Source: JBDLID01 sp039715055
GTDB taxonomy: Bacteria > Desulfobacterota > Desulfobulbia > Desulfobulbales > Desulfocapsaceae
Direction of reading: 5' to 3'
Assembly (NCBI GenBank): GCA_039715055.1
Contig: JBDLID010000070.1
Coordinates: forward strand, 1 to 15,644
Length of the DNA stretch: 15,644 bases
Shown here: in pieces, positions 7,284 through 14,708 of the stretch
Position numbering within the stretch: the stretch's first letter is position 1
How the letters are laid out: each line of letters starts with the position of its first letter
Position numbers and translations under genes: made by a program
The notes under the pieces: generated by a model
Told to the model about the DNA's origin: nothing
Seen by the model: the letters and a program-made list of their open reading frames with translations, nothing else
Databases searched by the model: none

Positions 7284-7312
7284 TTGACATCGCTTGGTTT
7301 TGCTGGTAATTA
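7284..7312 (+). promoter_or_regulatory. candidate promoter for tRNA-Val
   Basis: A perfect -35 hexamer TTGACA (7284-7289) lies 17 bases before TAATTA (7307-7312). It sits inside the 182-base gap between recR and tRNA-Val. The -10 match is partial, and transcription would start about 65 bases before the tRNA. Upstream in the same gap are weak pairings (CCCTTT with AAAGGG, about 7219-7253) but no convincing terminator. Confidence 0.45.
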
Positions 7313-7382
7313 AAACTGTTTTTGGAATCATGCTTAAAGACTGACTTTTTACGAAAGATTCCACAGCCCGTAATAGAGACAT

Positions 7383-7457
7383 AGGCGCGTAGCTCAGGGG
7401 GAGAGCGCTTGCTTGACATGCAAGAAGTCGGCGGTTCAAAACCGCCCGTGCCTACCA
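7383..7457 (+). tRNA. tRNA-Val (anticodon GAC)
   Basis: This is a complete 75-nt cloverleaf. The acceptor AGGCGCG pairs with CGTGCCT (one G-U pair). The D stem is GCTC/GAGC, the anticodon stem CTTGC/GCAAG with loop TTGACAT, and the T stem GGCGG/CCGCC with loop TTCAAAA. The 3' end ACCA is encoded in the DNA. Anticodon GAC reads valine GUC/GUU codons, and A73 with A35/C36 fits valine identity. The first pair is A1-U72, whereas many bacterial valine tRNAs have G1-C72. Confidence 0.97.
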
Positions 7458-7463
7458 GTACAC

Positions 7464-7508
7464 AGGCTAAAGGGAGATAAATATGCATATTTACCTCCTC
7501 TTTAGCCT
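7464..7508 (+). terminator. very strong hairpin between tRNA-Val and thrS (terminator and/or thrS leader structure)
   Basis: AGGCTAAAG (7464-7472) pairs with CTTTAGCCT (7500-7508), GGAG (7473-7476) with CTCC (7495-7498), and TAAATA (7478-7483) with TATTTA (7488-7493) around a TGCA loop. That makes 19 base pairs with one A-C mismatch and one bulged T. The following TTTACTTTTATAT is T-rich but interrupted, so termination may be partial. The hairpin starts 6 bases after the tRNA and ends 18 bases before the thrS ATG. It buries the only Shine-Dalgarno-like sequence in this leader. Confidence 0.65.
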
Positions 7509-7527
7509 TTACTTTTATATAGACTGA
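7483..7527 (+). CDS. possible 14-codon leader ORF overlapping the thrS start
   Basis: An ATG at 7483, 6 bases after AGGGAG (7471-7476), opens a frame of 14 codons (MHIYLLFSLYFYID). It stops at TGA 7525-7527, sharing one base with the thrS ATG (TGATG). thrS itself has no Shine-Dalgarno, so translational coupling is possible. Its ATG and Shine-Dalgarno lie inside the strong hairpin. It has no Thr codons, so it is not a classical amino-acid attenuator peptide. It may be coincidence. Confidence 0.25.
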   Translation: MHIYLLFSLYFYID

Positions 7528-9455
7528 TGCCGGAAATACAGATTGCCATAACAGGGGAAGAGCCCAGCAGCTTCAATGCGCCGGTCTCTGTCAAAGAGGC
7601 GCTAGCCGACCTGCAGTCAAAAAAACAGTACAAAAGAACCGTTGGTGTATTTGTTGACGGTGAAGCTGTCGATTTCAGTACTGTCCTGGATAAAGACACG
7701 ACGCTCACCCCGATTAAAATCGACGAAAAAGAAGCTCTGAACATCCTGCGTCACTCCACCGCCCACGTCATGGCCCAGGCCGTGGTTGATCTCTTCGGCA
7801 GTGAGGTTAAGGTTGCCATCGGTCCTTCCATCGAGGACGGTTTCTACTACGATTTCTATCGGCCTGAACCCTTCAGCCCTGATGACTTTGAAAAGATTGA
7901 AGCGAGAATGACTGAGATCGTCAGGGGCCATCACCCATTTCAGCGGGAAGAGCTGACCAGCCCTGACGCCATTGCCGCTTTTGAAAAAGACGGTGAGAAG
8001 TACAAGGTTGAACTGATCAACGATCTTGGTGAGGAGTCTGTCACCATCTATCGTCACGACAACTTTACTGATCTTTGCCGCGGCCCCCACCTGCCCAGCA
8101 CCTCATTTATCAAGGCCTTCAAACTGCTCCGTGTCGCCGGTGCCTACTGGCGTGGCGACGAAAAAAATGACGTTCTGCAGCGTATCTACGGCACTGCCTT
8201 CTTTGATGCAAAGGCGTTGAAGAAATACCTCAACGCACTTGAGGAAGCCAAGAAAAGGGATCATCGCAAGCTCGGCAAAGAGCTTGAGCTGTTCACCACC
8301 CAGGATGAAATCGGCCCCGGCCTGATCCTCTGGCAGCCCAAAGGCGCGCTGCTGCGCAAGCTCATTGAGGATTACTGGAAGGACGCCCATTACAAAAACG
8401 ATTACGAGCTGCTCTACACCCCGCACATCGCCCGTCAGGACCTGTGGAAGACCTCCGGTCACCTGGACTTCTACGGGGAGAATATGTACTCCCCCATGGA
8501 TATCGACGAGGTACAGTATCAGCTCAAGCCGATGAACTGTCCCTTTCACATCGGTATTTACAACTCCCGGAAGAGAAGTTACCGCGAATTCCCTCTGCGC
8601 TGGTGTGAACTCGGAACCGTTTACCGCTACGAACGTGCAGGAGCCCTGCACGGCCTGCTGCGTGTAAGGGGTTTCACCCAGGACGATGCTCACATATTCT
8701 GTCGCCCTGACCAGCTCGAAGACGAAATTTTCAACATCCTCGACCTGAACCTTCATATTCTGAAGACCTTTGGTTTTGACGACTACGATATCTACCTGTC
8801 AACCCGACCCGAAAAGTACGTCGGCTCGGATGAACACTGGGAGCAGTCCACCGAGGCTCTCAAACAGGCTCTTGAGAAAAAGGGGCTGGGCTATGAACTC
8901 GATCCGGGTGAAGGCGTCTTCTACGGTCCCAAAATCGACATCAAGATCAAGGACCAGCTTGGCCGATCCTGGCAATGCTCCACCATTCAGGTTGACTTCA
9001 ACCTTCCTGAACGTTTTAATGTAACGTACGTGGGCAGTGATAACCAGGAGCATCAGCCGATCATGATCCATCGGGCATTGATGGGCTCATTGGAACGTTT
9101 TATCGGCGTGTTGATCGAGCATTACGCCGGTGTCTTTCCACTCTGGTTTGCCCCGGTACAGGCACGAATCCTCAACATCACCGACAACCAGGCCGATTAC
9201 AGCGAAGAGGTTTTTTCTGCGCTTCGCAAGGCTGGAATTCGTGTTGAGAAAGACCTGAGAAATGAAAAGCTCAACTACAAAATCAGGGAAGCGCAAGCAG
9301 CCAAAGTTCCCTATATGCTGATCATTGGAGACAAGGAAAAAGATGAGCAGACAGTCACCGTACGGCTCAGAAATGGCAAGAACCTTGAGCCGATGGCTGT
9401 TGCACAATTTGCAGAAATGATTATTAAGGAGTGCGATGAGACAAGGACGCTTTAG
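7527..9455 (+). CDS. thrS: threonyl-tRNA synthetase
   Basis: ThrRS charges tRNA-Thr. The 642 residues equal the length of the E. coli enzyme. An N-terminal TGS domain (~1-62) precedes the editing domain, with H76 and H80 (HSTAHVMAQ) and C184/H188 (LCRGPH), the usual site for clearing mischarged serine. The class II core has zinc ligands C338 (MNCPFH), H389 (DDAHIFC) and H515 (MIHRALMGS), motif 2 around RYERAGALHGLLRVRGFTQ, and motif 3 GSLERFIGVLIEHYAG. The C-terminal anticodon domain begins near FPLWFAPVQ. The ATG lacks a Shine-Dalgarno; no in-frame start exists upstream before the stop at 7503. It is separated from infC by 80 bases, which hold a small hairpin (GGCTG/CAGCC, 9479-9495). Confidence 0.98.
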   Translation: MPEIQIAITGEEPSSFNAPVSVKEALADLQSKKQYKRTVGVFVDGEAVDFSTVLDKDTTLTPIKIDEKEALNILRHSTAHVMAQAVVDLFGSEVKVAIGPSIEDGFYYDFYRPEPFSPDDFEKIEARMTEIVRGHHPFQREELTSPDAIAAFEKDGEKYKVELINDLGEESVTIYRHDNFTDLCRGPHLPSTSFIKAFKLLRVAGAYWRGDEKNDVLQRIYGTAFFDAKALKKYLNALEEAKKRDHRKLGKELELFTTQDEIGPGLILWQPKGALLRKLIEDYWKDAHYKNDYELLYTPHIARQDLWKTSGHLDFYGENMYSPMDIDEVQYQLKPMNCPFHIGIYNSRKRSYREFPLRWCELGTVYRYERAGALHGLLRVRGFTQDDAHIFCRPDQLEDEIFNILDLNLHILKTFGFDDYDIYLSTRPEKYVGSDEHWEQSTEALKQALEKKGLGYELDPGEGVFYGPKIDIKIKDQLGRSWQCSTIQVDFNLPERFNVTYVGSDNQEHQPIMIHRALMGSLERFIGVLIEHYAGVFPLWFAPVQARILNITDNQADYSEEVFSALRKAGIRVEKDLRNEKLNYKIREAQAAKVPYMLIIGDKEKDEQTVTVRLRNGKNLEPMAVAQFAEMIIKECDETRTL

Positions 9456-9535
9456 GCGGCCTTCAGTCTCCAAAAACTGGCTGGTGACAACAGCCGTCGC
9501 ACAAATATTTAGTTCGTAACAACGGAGGTAGAGAG

Positions 9536-10081
9536 ATTAAAAGACGAGGAAAAAGGGGCCCGGTCCAGAGAGAAGTTAAAGCAGTTATCAATGAAGCCAT
9601 CCGTTACCCCCAGGTCAGACTGGTTGGCAGCGACGGTACCCAGCACGGCGTTGTTACAACGGATCGTGCAAGAGAAATTGCCGATGATGAAGGACTGGAC
9701 CTGGTCGAAGTTTCGGCAAACGCGACTCCTCCCGTTTGTCGGATCATGAACTACGACAAGTTTCGTTACGAACAGAAGAAGAAGCAGCAGGAAGCAAAGA
9801 AAAAACAGACTCAGGTTGAAACCAAAGAGATAAAGTTTCGACCCAAGACCGAGGAACATGACCTGAACTTCAAGATCAAGAATATCAAGAAGTTCCTCAA
9901 ACAAAAAAATAAGGTCAAGATCACAATGCGTTTTCGTGGACGTGAAATCGTCTACTGCGAGACCATTGGTCGTGAGGCCATGGAGAAAATTGGTGCCGCT
10001 CTTTTGGAAGACGCCATTATCCTCCAGGAACCGAAGATGGAAGGCCGCCAGATGGTGATGTTTGTTGGCCCGAAAGCTTAA
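9536..10081 (+). CDS. infC: translation initiation factor IF-3, AUU start codon
   Basis: IF3 binds the 30S subunit and proofreads start-codon and initiator-tRNA pairing. The frame beginning at ATT 9536 encodes 181 residues, the usual IF3 length. It starts IKRRGKRGPVQREVKAVINE and continues through the N-domain (RLVGSDGTQHGVVTTDRAREIA, PPVCRIMNYDKFRYEQ), a Lys/Gln-rich linker, and the C-domain (EIKFRPKTEEHDLNFKIKN, VKITMRFRGREI). The first ATG (9746) would delete 70 conserved residues. Between the in-frame TGA at 9485 and ATT there is no ATG, GTG or TTG. GGAGGT (9524-9529) lies 6 bases before ATT. E. coli infC also starts with AUU, which lets IF3 repress its own synthesis; the same control is inferred here. 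It is the first gene of infC-rpmI-rplT. Confidence 0.96.
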   Translation: MKRRGKRGPVQREVKAVINEAIRYPQVRLVGSDGTQHGVVTTDRAREIADDEGLDLVEVSANATPPVCRIMNYDKFRYEQKKKQQEAKKKQTQVETKEIKFRPKTEEHDLNFKIKNIKKFLKQKNKVKITMRFRGREIVYCETIGREAMEKIGAALLEDAIILQEPKMEGRQMVMFVGPKA

Positions 10082-10101
10082 TTATAATTTTATACATAAT
10101 C

Positions 10102-10137
10102 GTTGCAGCTGATCCACCCACACCCGTTCACTGCAAC
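10102..10137 (+). promoter_or_regulatory. hairpin between infC and rpmI, possible ribosomal-protein regulatory element
   Basis: GTTGCAG (10102-10108) and CTGCAAC (10131-10137) form a 7-bp stem around a 22-base loop in the 85-base gap before rpmI. No T-run follows, so it is not an intrinsic terminator. In E. coli and Bacillus, L20 represses this operon through mRNA structures in the infC-rpmI area, so an L20-responsive element is a reasonable guess. I could not identify the L20 recognition bases themselves. Confidence 0.35.
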
Positions 10138-10166
10138 AGTCGTTAAATGGCAAGGAGAATGATATC

Positions 10167-10364
10167 ATGCCGAAAATGAAAACCAACAGGGGCGCTGCCA
10201 AGCGTTTCAAAAAAACCGGAACAGGAAAGATCAAGCGCTCCAAGGCGTTTACCAGTCATATCCTGACCAAAAAATCAACAAAGCGGAAGCGCAATCTGCG
10301 TAAATCCACTGTGGTTGACTCAGCCAACGCCAAGTCGATCAGAAAGATTCTACCGTACCTCTAG
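10167..10364 (+). CDS. rpmI: 50S ribosomal protein L35
   Basis: The 65-residue, very basic protein has the L35 signature: MPKMKTNRGAAKRFKKTGTG at the start, then SHILTKKSTKRKRNLRKSTVV and the C-terminal IRKILPYL. Length and ends match the family. AAGGAG, about 9 bases before the ATG, is a strong ribosome-binding site. It lies between infC and rplT in the usual order and is expected to be co-transcribed with both. Confidence 0.98.
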   Translation: MPKMKTNRGAAKRFKKTGTGKIKRSKAFTSHILTKKSTKRKRNLRKSTVVDSANAKSIRKILPYL

Positions 10365-10417
10365 GGGGCTGCAGCAAAACTGCCCACCAAAAAGGTTAAC
10401 ACAAGGAGTATAGAAAG

Positions 10418-10774
10418 ATGTCACGCGTTACAAGAGGGACTAAAGCCCGCAGAAGAAGAAACAGAGTACTGAAACAGGCCAAGGGCTATCGTGGAGGTCG
10501 TTCACGTCTGTTCAGGACCGCCACTGAGGCGGTTGACCGCGCATTAGCCTACGCCTACCGTGATCGCCGCACCAAGAAGCGGGATTTCAGAAGGCTCTGG
10601 ATCACACGAATCAATGCCGGTGCCCGTCTCAACGACATGAGCTACAGCCGCCTGATGGGTGGCCTTAAAAAGGCCGGAGTGGAACTGGATCGTAAGGTTC
10701 TTTCCAACATGGCGATCCTCGATCCCAATGCCTTTTCAGAGGTTGCAAAAATAGCGGCCGAAGCAAACGGTTGA
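10418..10774 (+). CDS. rplT: 50S ribosomal protein L20
   Basis: L20 is an early-assembly 23S rRNA-binding protein and, in characterised bacteria, the repressor of its own operon. The 118 residues match the family: basic extension MSRVTRGTKARRRRNRVLKQAKGYRGGRSRLFRTA, then YAYRDRRTKKRDFRRLWITRINAGAR and the C-terminal LNRK-type domain (here GVELDRKVLSNMAILDPNAFSEV). AAGGAG precedes the ATG. The 53-base gap from rpmI contains no terminator. A strong terminator 65 bases downstream ends the infC operon. Confidence 0.98.
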   Translation: MSRVTRGTKARRRRNRVLKQAKGYRGGRSRLFRTATEAVDRALAYAYRDRRTKKRDFRRLWITRINAGARLNDMSYSRLMGGLKKAGVELDRKVLSNMAILDPNAFSEVAKIAAEANG

Positions 10775-10812
10775 TCATACTTTCCTCCGTTCCCTGCCAG
10801 CAACAAAGGGGA

Positions 10813-10841
10813 TTGGAGAAATTGCTGTTTTTACATATGAT
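10813..10841 (+). promoter_or_regulatory. candidate pheST promoter overlapping the rplT terminator
   Basis: TTGGAG (10813-10818) and TATGAT (10836-10841) are 17 bases apart. The -10 is close to consensus and the -35 moderate. Transcription would start near 10848, inside the 5' arm of the terminator hairpin. The new transcript could then not form the full stem, whereas read-through from rplT could. This is inference from spacing only. Confidence 0.4.
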
Positions 10842-10881
10842 GCCGGTTTCGATGAAAATTGAAACCGGCATGCCTTTTTTT
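10840..10881 (+). terminator. rho-independent terminator after rplT
   Basis: ATGCCGGTTTC (10840-10850) pairs perfectly with GAAACCGGCAT (10861-10871) around a 10-base AT-rich loop, followed by GCC and seven T (10875-10881). This is a textbook intrinsic terminator. A second short hairpin, TGCCTT/AAGGCA (10871-10887), places the T-run in its loop and would share one base with the main stem. Confidence 0.88.
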
Positions 10882-10923
10882 AAGGCAGCATCAACGATGG
10901 TTTTTTAGTCCATCGAGCCCCCT

Positions 10924-11946
10924 ATGGTAACCATGGAACAAGAGCTGAAACAACTGCAGGAAACAGCCGGCAAAGAGCTTGAACAACTTTCAAGTACTTC
11001 CGGGCTTGAGGAATTTCGAATCCGCTACCTGGGCCGTAAAGGCGCCTTCAGCGGAATTATGCGCAACCTCGGTCAGGTTGCCAAGGAAGACAGACCCCGC
11101 CTCGGACAACTGGCCAACAGTGTCAAAAAAGAGCTTGAGGAACGCTTCGAAGAAAAACTGCAACAACTTGAATCCGGAGATGATAGCAGTTCCGCTTCCG
11201 GCGCAGTAGATCTCACCCTGCCCGGCCGCAGCCCGGCAGCTGGACGACTGCACCCGGTCAGTCAGATCATGAACGAGATCTGTTCCATCTTTGAAGGACT
11301 TGGCTTTGCCGTTGCCGAAGGTCCCGATGTTGAGCATGATCACTACAATTTTGAAGCACTCAACATCCCCAGTCATCACCCGGCGCGCGACATGCACGAC
11401 ACTTTCTATGTCAGCGACTCCATCCTCCTGCGCACCCACACCTCTCCCATGCAGGCGAGGATCATGGAGACCCAGAAACCACCGCTCAGAGCCATTGCTC
11501 CCGGCAAGGTATACCGCTGTGACTCCGACATTACCCACACCCCGATGTTCCATCAGGTTGAGGGCTTCCTTGTCGACACCAAGGTTTCGTTTGCCGACCT
11601 CAAGGGTGTGTTGACCGTCTTTACCCAGAAAATGTTCGAAAAGGATCTGGCACTTCGTTTTCGTCCCTCCTTTTTTCCTTTTACCGAGCCAAGCGCCGAA
11701 GTGGACATCGCCTGTGTCATCTGTGAAGGCAAGGGATGCCGGGTCTGCAAAAAGACCGGCTGGCTCGAAATTCTCGGTGCCGGCATGATCGACCCCGAGG
11801 TGTTCAAGCAGGTTGGTTACGATCCTGAAGTCTACTCAGGATTTGCCTTTGGGCTCGGTGTTGAACGCATCGCCATGCTGAAATATGGGATCAACGACAT
11901 CAGGCTCTACTATGAAAACGATCTCCGTTTTCTCTCCCAGTTTTAA
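10924..11946 (+). CDS. pheS: phenylalanyl-tRNA synthetase alpha subunit
   Basis: PheS is the catalytic subunit of the (alpha-beta)2 PheRS. The 340 residues comprise an N-terminal coiled-coil (~1-90, containing RIRYLGRKGAFSGIMRNLG) and the class II core. The core carries HPARDMHDTFYV, LLRTHTSPMQAR (motif 2 region), KVYRCDSDITHTPMFHQVEGFLVD, FPFTEPSAEVDIAC and motif 3 GFAFGLGVERIAMLKYGINDIR. A four-Cys CxxC-x4-CxxC knuckle (CVICEGKGCRVC), common in many bacterial PheS, is present. Neither ATG 10924 nor ATG 10933 has a good Shine-Dalgarno; 10933 (MEQELKQL) is an equally possible start and removes only three residues. pheT follows after 27 bases. Confidence 0.97.
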   Translation: MVTMEQELKQLQETAGKELEQLSSTSGLEEFRIRYLGRKGAFSGIMRNLGQVAKEDRPRLGQLANSVKKELEERFEEKLQQLESGDDSSSASGAVDLTLPGRSPAAGRLHPVSQIMNEICSIFEGLGFAVAEGPDVEHDHYNFEALNIPSHHPARDMHDTFYVSDSILLRTHTSPMQARIMETQKPPLRAIAPGKVYRCDSDITHTPMFHQVEGFLVDTKVSFADLKGVLTVFTQKMFEKDLALRFRPSFFPFTEPSAEVDIACVICEGKGCRVCKKTGWLEILGAGMIDPEVFKQVGYDPEVYSGFAFGLGVERIAMLKYGINDIRLYYENDLRFLSQF

Positions 11947-11973
11947 TTCTCCCCGACAGATAAGTAAAACGGT

Positions 11974-14412
11974 ATGAAATTTACACTCAACTGGTTGAAG
12001 GAATATGTGGACATCGATGGACTGAGTCCATCTGATCTCGCTGACAAGCTCACCATGCTCGGCCTTGAAGTTGACGCGGTGGAAGAGATCTTTACGGAAC
12101 TTGAACCGCTTAAAATCGCCAAAGTCGTCAAGGTTGACAAACATCCCAATGCCGACAAGCTCACCCTCTGTGAGGTTGCTGTCGGTGAAGAGACTTTTGA
12201 AATTGTCTGCGGGGCCCCCAATGTTCGTGCAGGACTGATCACCGTAGTTGCCCTGCCCGGCACGGTACTGCCCGGCGGTATGAAGATCAAGAAATCCAAG
12301 GTCCGCGGTATCCAGTCTTTTGGCATGCTCTGCTCGGAACGGGAACTTGAACTTTCCGACAGCCACACCGGCATCATGGAGCTCGATGACTCGTTGACCC
12401 ATGGTGATTCATTCCGCAAGGCCCTGGGTCTTGACGATATTCTCGTTGAGGTTGATCTGACCCCTAACCGGCCCGATTGTACTTCGGTCATCGGTGTTGC
12501 CCGGGAGGTTGCAGGAATCACCGGCAAACCTCTCACCATGCCGGTAACAGAGGCCGAGATAACAACGACCAACCATGAATTCAGTGTCGATGTGGAGTCT
12601 CACGAACTCTGTCCCCGTTACGGCGCACGGCTCATCAAGGGAGTGACCATCGGTCAGTCCCCCTGGTGGCTGAGAAAAAAACTGCTCTCCATCGGACTCC
12701 GCCCCATCAACAATGTGGTGGATATTACCAACCTGGTCATGATGGAATACGGCCAGCCGCTCCACGCCTTTGACTTTCAAAAGCTTGCAGGAGGCAAAAT
12801 CGTTGTCCGCACCCCACGCAGCAACGAAACCACATTCACCACCCTGGATGACGTTGAGCGCAAACTTGACAAGGACATGCTCATGATCTGCGATGGTGAC
12901 AAACCTGTTGCCGTTGCCGGCGTCATGGGCGGCCACAACTCTGAGGTCAGTGACGACACAAGCGATATTCTCCTTGAAAGTGCCTGTTTCAACCCGATCT
13001 CAACCCGCAAAACTGCCAGGTTATTGAACCTGGCAACCGAGGCCTCCTACCGATTTGAACGTGGCGTTGACCCGGGCGGCTGCATTGTCGCAATGGAACG
13101 AGCTGTTCAACTCTTCTGCGAAGTGGCAGGCGGTGTGGCCCAGGAAGGCGGAACCGATTACTACGGTGGGCAGAAACCCCTCAATTCCCAAACACTGCGG
13201 ATCTCGAAGACGTCAGACTTGCTCGGCATCGACCTTGATCACGAAAAAATCAGCAGCCTTCTCCAGTCCATTGGTATTCGCTGCAAGAAAAAAGACGACG
13301 ACACCCTGTGGGTTAACCCGCCAACCTTCAGGGTCGACATCGAACGTGAAGTTGACCTTGTGGAAGAGGTGGCCAGGCTCATCGGCTATGATAACATTCC
13401 CACTGCCCTGCCCACCGTTCAACTCAGTTATCCTGAGCAGGACAATGACCGCAGCCTGCGCCAGGAAGCTTCTGATATTCTCACCGGGTACGGTTTCTAC
13501 GAGGCCATCAACTACAGTTTTTCCAATGAGAAACATCTTGATATGATGGGTCTCGCAGAAGACGATCCCAGACGCTCTCAGGTCCGGCTCCTTAATCCGC
13601 TCACCGAAGACCAGTCTGTGATGCGCACCATGCTCATTCCTGGCCTGCTCGAGAACGTGGCCCACAACATCAATCACCAGCAGTACAGCGTCAAACTGTT
13701 TGAAAGCGGTAAAGTCTTCACCCCCACCGGTGAAAACGAACAACCTCTCGAGAAGACAAGACTTGCCGGTGTATTGAGTGGTAACCGTTACGGTACTGCC
13801 TCTCCCCTTCACTTCAAACAAGAGATGGCCGATATACTTGATGTCAAAGGTGTAGCAGAATACCTGTTAAGGGAAATACGACTTTACGGCCTTGGAGACT
13901 CGTTGCTCACTTTTGAAACTGGAGACGGGATCAGTGAACCCTACATTGACCCCGGCCAGTTTCTCTCCATCATGAACAATAATGATGTGCTTGGCCTGAT
14001 CGGCAGGGTCAGACCAGAGATTGCAAAAAATTTCGGTGTTAAACAGGAGGTCTTTGTCTTTGACCTCGACTTTGATGGCCTCTGTCATCTCCAGTCGTCG
14101 ACCAAAGACTTTTCCAACCTGCCGGTGTTTCCTGCCGTCAAAAGAGATATTGCCCTGCTCGTACCGGACCATATCTCTGCTGGAGCGCTGCTTGAAGCGG
14201 TCAGGGCAAGTCGGGAAAAACTCATTGAACAGTGTGATGTATTTGACGTCTATCAAGGGGATTCGGTAAAAGAAGGACATAAGTCCGTTGCTCTGTCTGT
14301 CACTTACCGTTCACCTTCAAAGACGCTGACAGAGAAAAATGTGGAAAAAGCCCATACAAAGATAATCAACATGCTGAACTCAAAATTTGAGGCCAGCTTT
14401 CGAGAAGGTTAA
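11974..14412 (+). CDS. pheT: phenylalanyl-tRNA synthetase beta subunit
   Basis: PheT binds tRNA-Phe and edits mischarged Tyr-tRNA-Phe. The 812 residues match the long bacterial form (~795-800). The order is: N-terminal MKFTLNWLKEYVDI; OB-fold tRNA-binding domain (~43-150, with HPNADKLTLCEV and CGAPNVRAG); B3/B4 editing domain (~210-380, with YGARLIKGV and GQPLHAFDFQKL); B5 domain (~400-475); a synthetase-like core (LNPLTEDQSVMRTMLIPGLL); and a C-terminal ferredoxin-fold anticodon-binding domain (~715-812, FPAVKRDIALLV to the end). The ribosome-binding site is weak. The gene is nearly contiguous with pheS upstream and ihfA downstream, so one transcript is likely. Confidence 0.97.
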   Translation: MKFTLNWLKEYVDIDGLSPSDLADKLTMLGLEVDAVEEIFTELEPLKIAKVVKVDKHPNADKLTLCEVAVGEETFEIVCGAPNVRAGLITVVALPGTVLPGGMKIKKSKVRGIQSFGMLCSERELELSDSHTGIMELDDSLTHGDSFRKALGLDDILVEVDLTPNRPDCTSVIGVAREVAGITGKPLTMPVTEAEITTTNHEFSVDVESHELCPRYGARLIKGVTIGQSPWWLRKKLLSIGLRPINNVVDITNLVMMEYGQPLHAFDFQKLAGGKIVVRTPRSNETTFTTLDDVERKLDKDMLMICDGDKPVAVAGVMGGHNSEVSDDTSDILLESACFNPISTRKTARLLNLATEASYRFERGVDPGGCIVAMERAVQLFCEVAGGVAQEGGTDYYGGQKPLNSQTLRISKTSDLLGIDLDHEKISSLLQSIGIRCKKKDDDTLWVNPPTFRVDIEREVDLVEEVARLIGYDNIPTALPTVQLSYPEQDNDRSLRQEASDILTGYGFYEAINYSFSNEKHLDMMGLAEDDPRRSQVRLLNPLTEDQSVMRTMLIPGLLENVAHNINHQQYSVKLFESGKVFTPTGENEQPLEKTRLAGVLSGNRYGTASPLHFKQEMADILDVKGVAEYLLREIRLYGLGDSLLTFETGDGISEPYIDPGQFLSIMNNNDVLGLIGRVRPEIAKNFGVKQEVFVFDLDFDGLCHLQSSTKDFSNLPVFPAVKRDIALLVPDHISAGALLEAVRASREKLIEQCDVFDVYQGDSVKEGHKSVALSVTYRSPSKTLTEKNVEKAHTKIINMLNSKFEASFREG

Positions 14413-14417
14413 TAATA

Positions 14418-14708
14418 ATGAATAATGGCAACCTGACCCGCAGAGAACTCGCAGAAGAACTTAACAATCAACTTGGTTACTCGCTGACCAACTGTGCAGA
14501 GATGGTCGACTCATTTCTCGACGGCATGAAGGGTACCCTTCTTGATGGCGAATCCATCAAGTTCGTCCACTTCGGCACCTTTACCGTCCGCGATAAACAT
14601 CCCCGCAGGGGACGCAACCCCCGCACCGGTGAGACGATCACCATCAAGCCCCGCCAGATGGTCTCTTTTAGGCCAAGTAAAAAGCTTAGGGAAAAGATCA
14701 ACGTCTAG
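14418..14708 (+). CDS. ihfA: integration host factor alpha-type subunit (HU/IHF family)
   Basis: IHF bends DNA sharply in replication, recombination and sigma-54 promoter control. The 96-residue protein has the HU/IHF fold: helical N-terminus (TRRELAEELNNQLGYSLTNCAEMVDSFLDG), then VHFGTFTVRDK and the beta-arm HPRRGRNPRTGETITIKPRQ with the DNA-intercalating Pro of RNP. It ends VSFRPSKKLREKIN. Assignment as the alpha subunit rests mainly on its position directly after pheT, where ihfA lies in proteobacteria; HU or IHF-beta cannot be excluded from sequence alone. The ATG is 5 bases after the pheT stop, and its GAAGG ribosome-binding site lies within the pheT end, suggesting coupling. Confidence 0.88.
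   Translation: MNNGNLTRRELAEELNNQLGYSLTNCAEMVDSFLDGMKGTLLDGESIKFVHFGTFTVRDKHPRRGRNPRTGETITIKPRQMVSFRPSKKLREKINV

Noticed and set aside
7201..7382. recR-tRNA-Val gap considered for a T-box, riboswitch or terminator
   Set aside because: Only weak A/T pairings are seen, with no T-box sequence, no known riboswitch core and no GC-rich stem with a T-run.
10837..10909. Short Met-rich frame between rplT and pheS with tandem TTT codons, considered as a pheM-like leader peptide
   Set aside because: The Phe codons come from the terminator T-run, after the hairpin rather than before it. The ATG also has no Shine-Dalgarno at a usable distance, so attenuation of the pheM type would not work.
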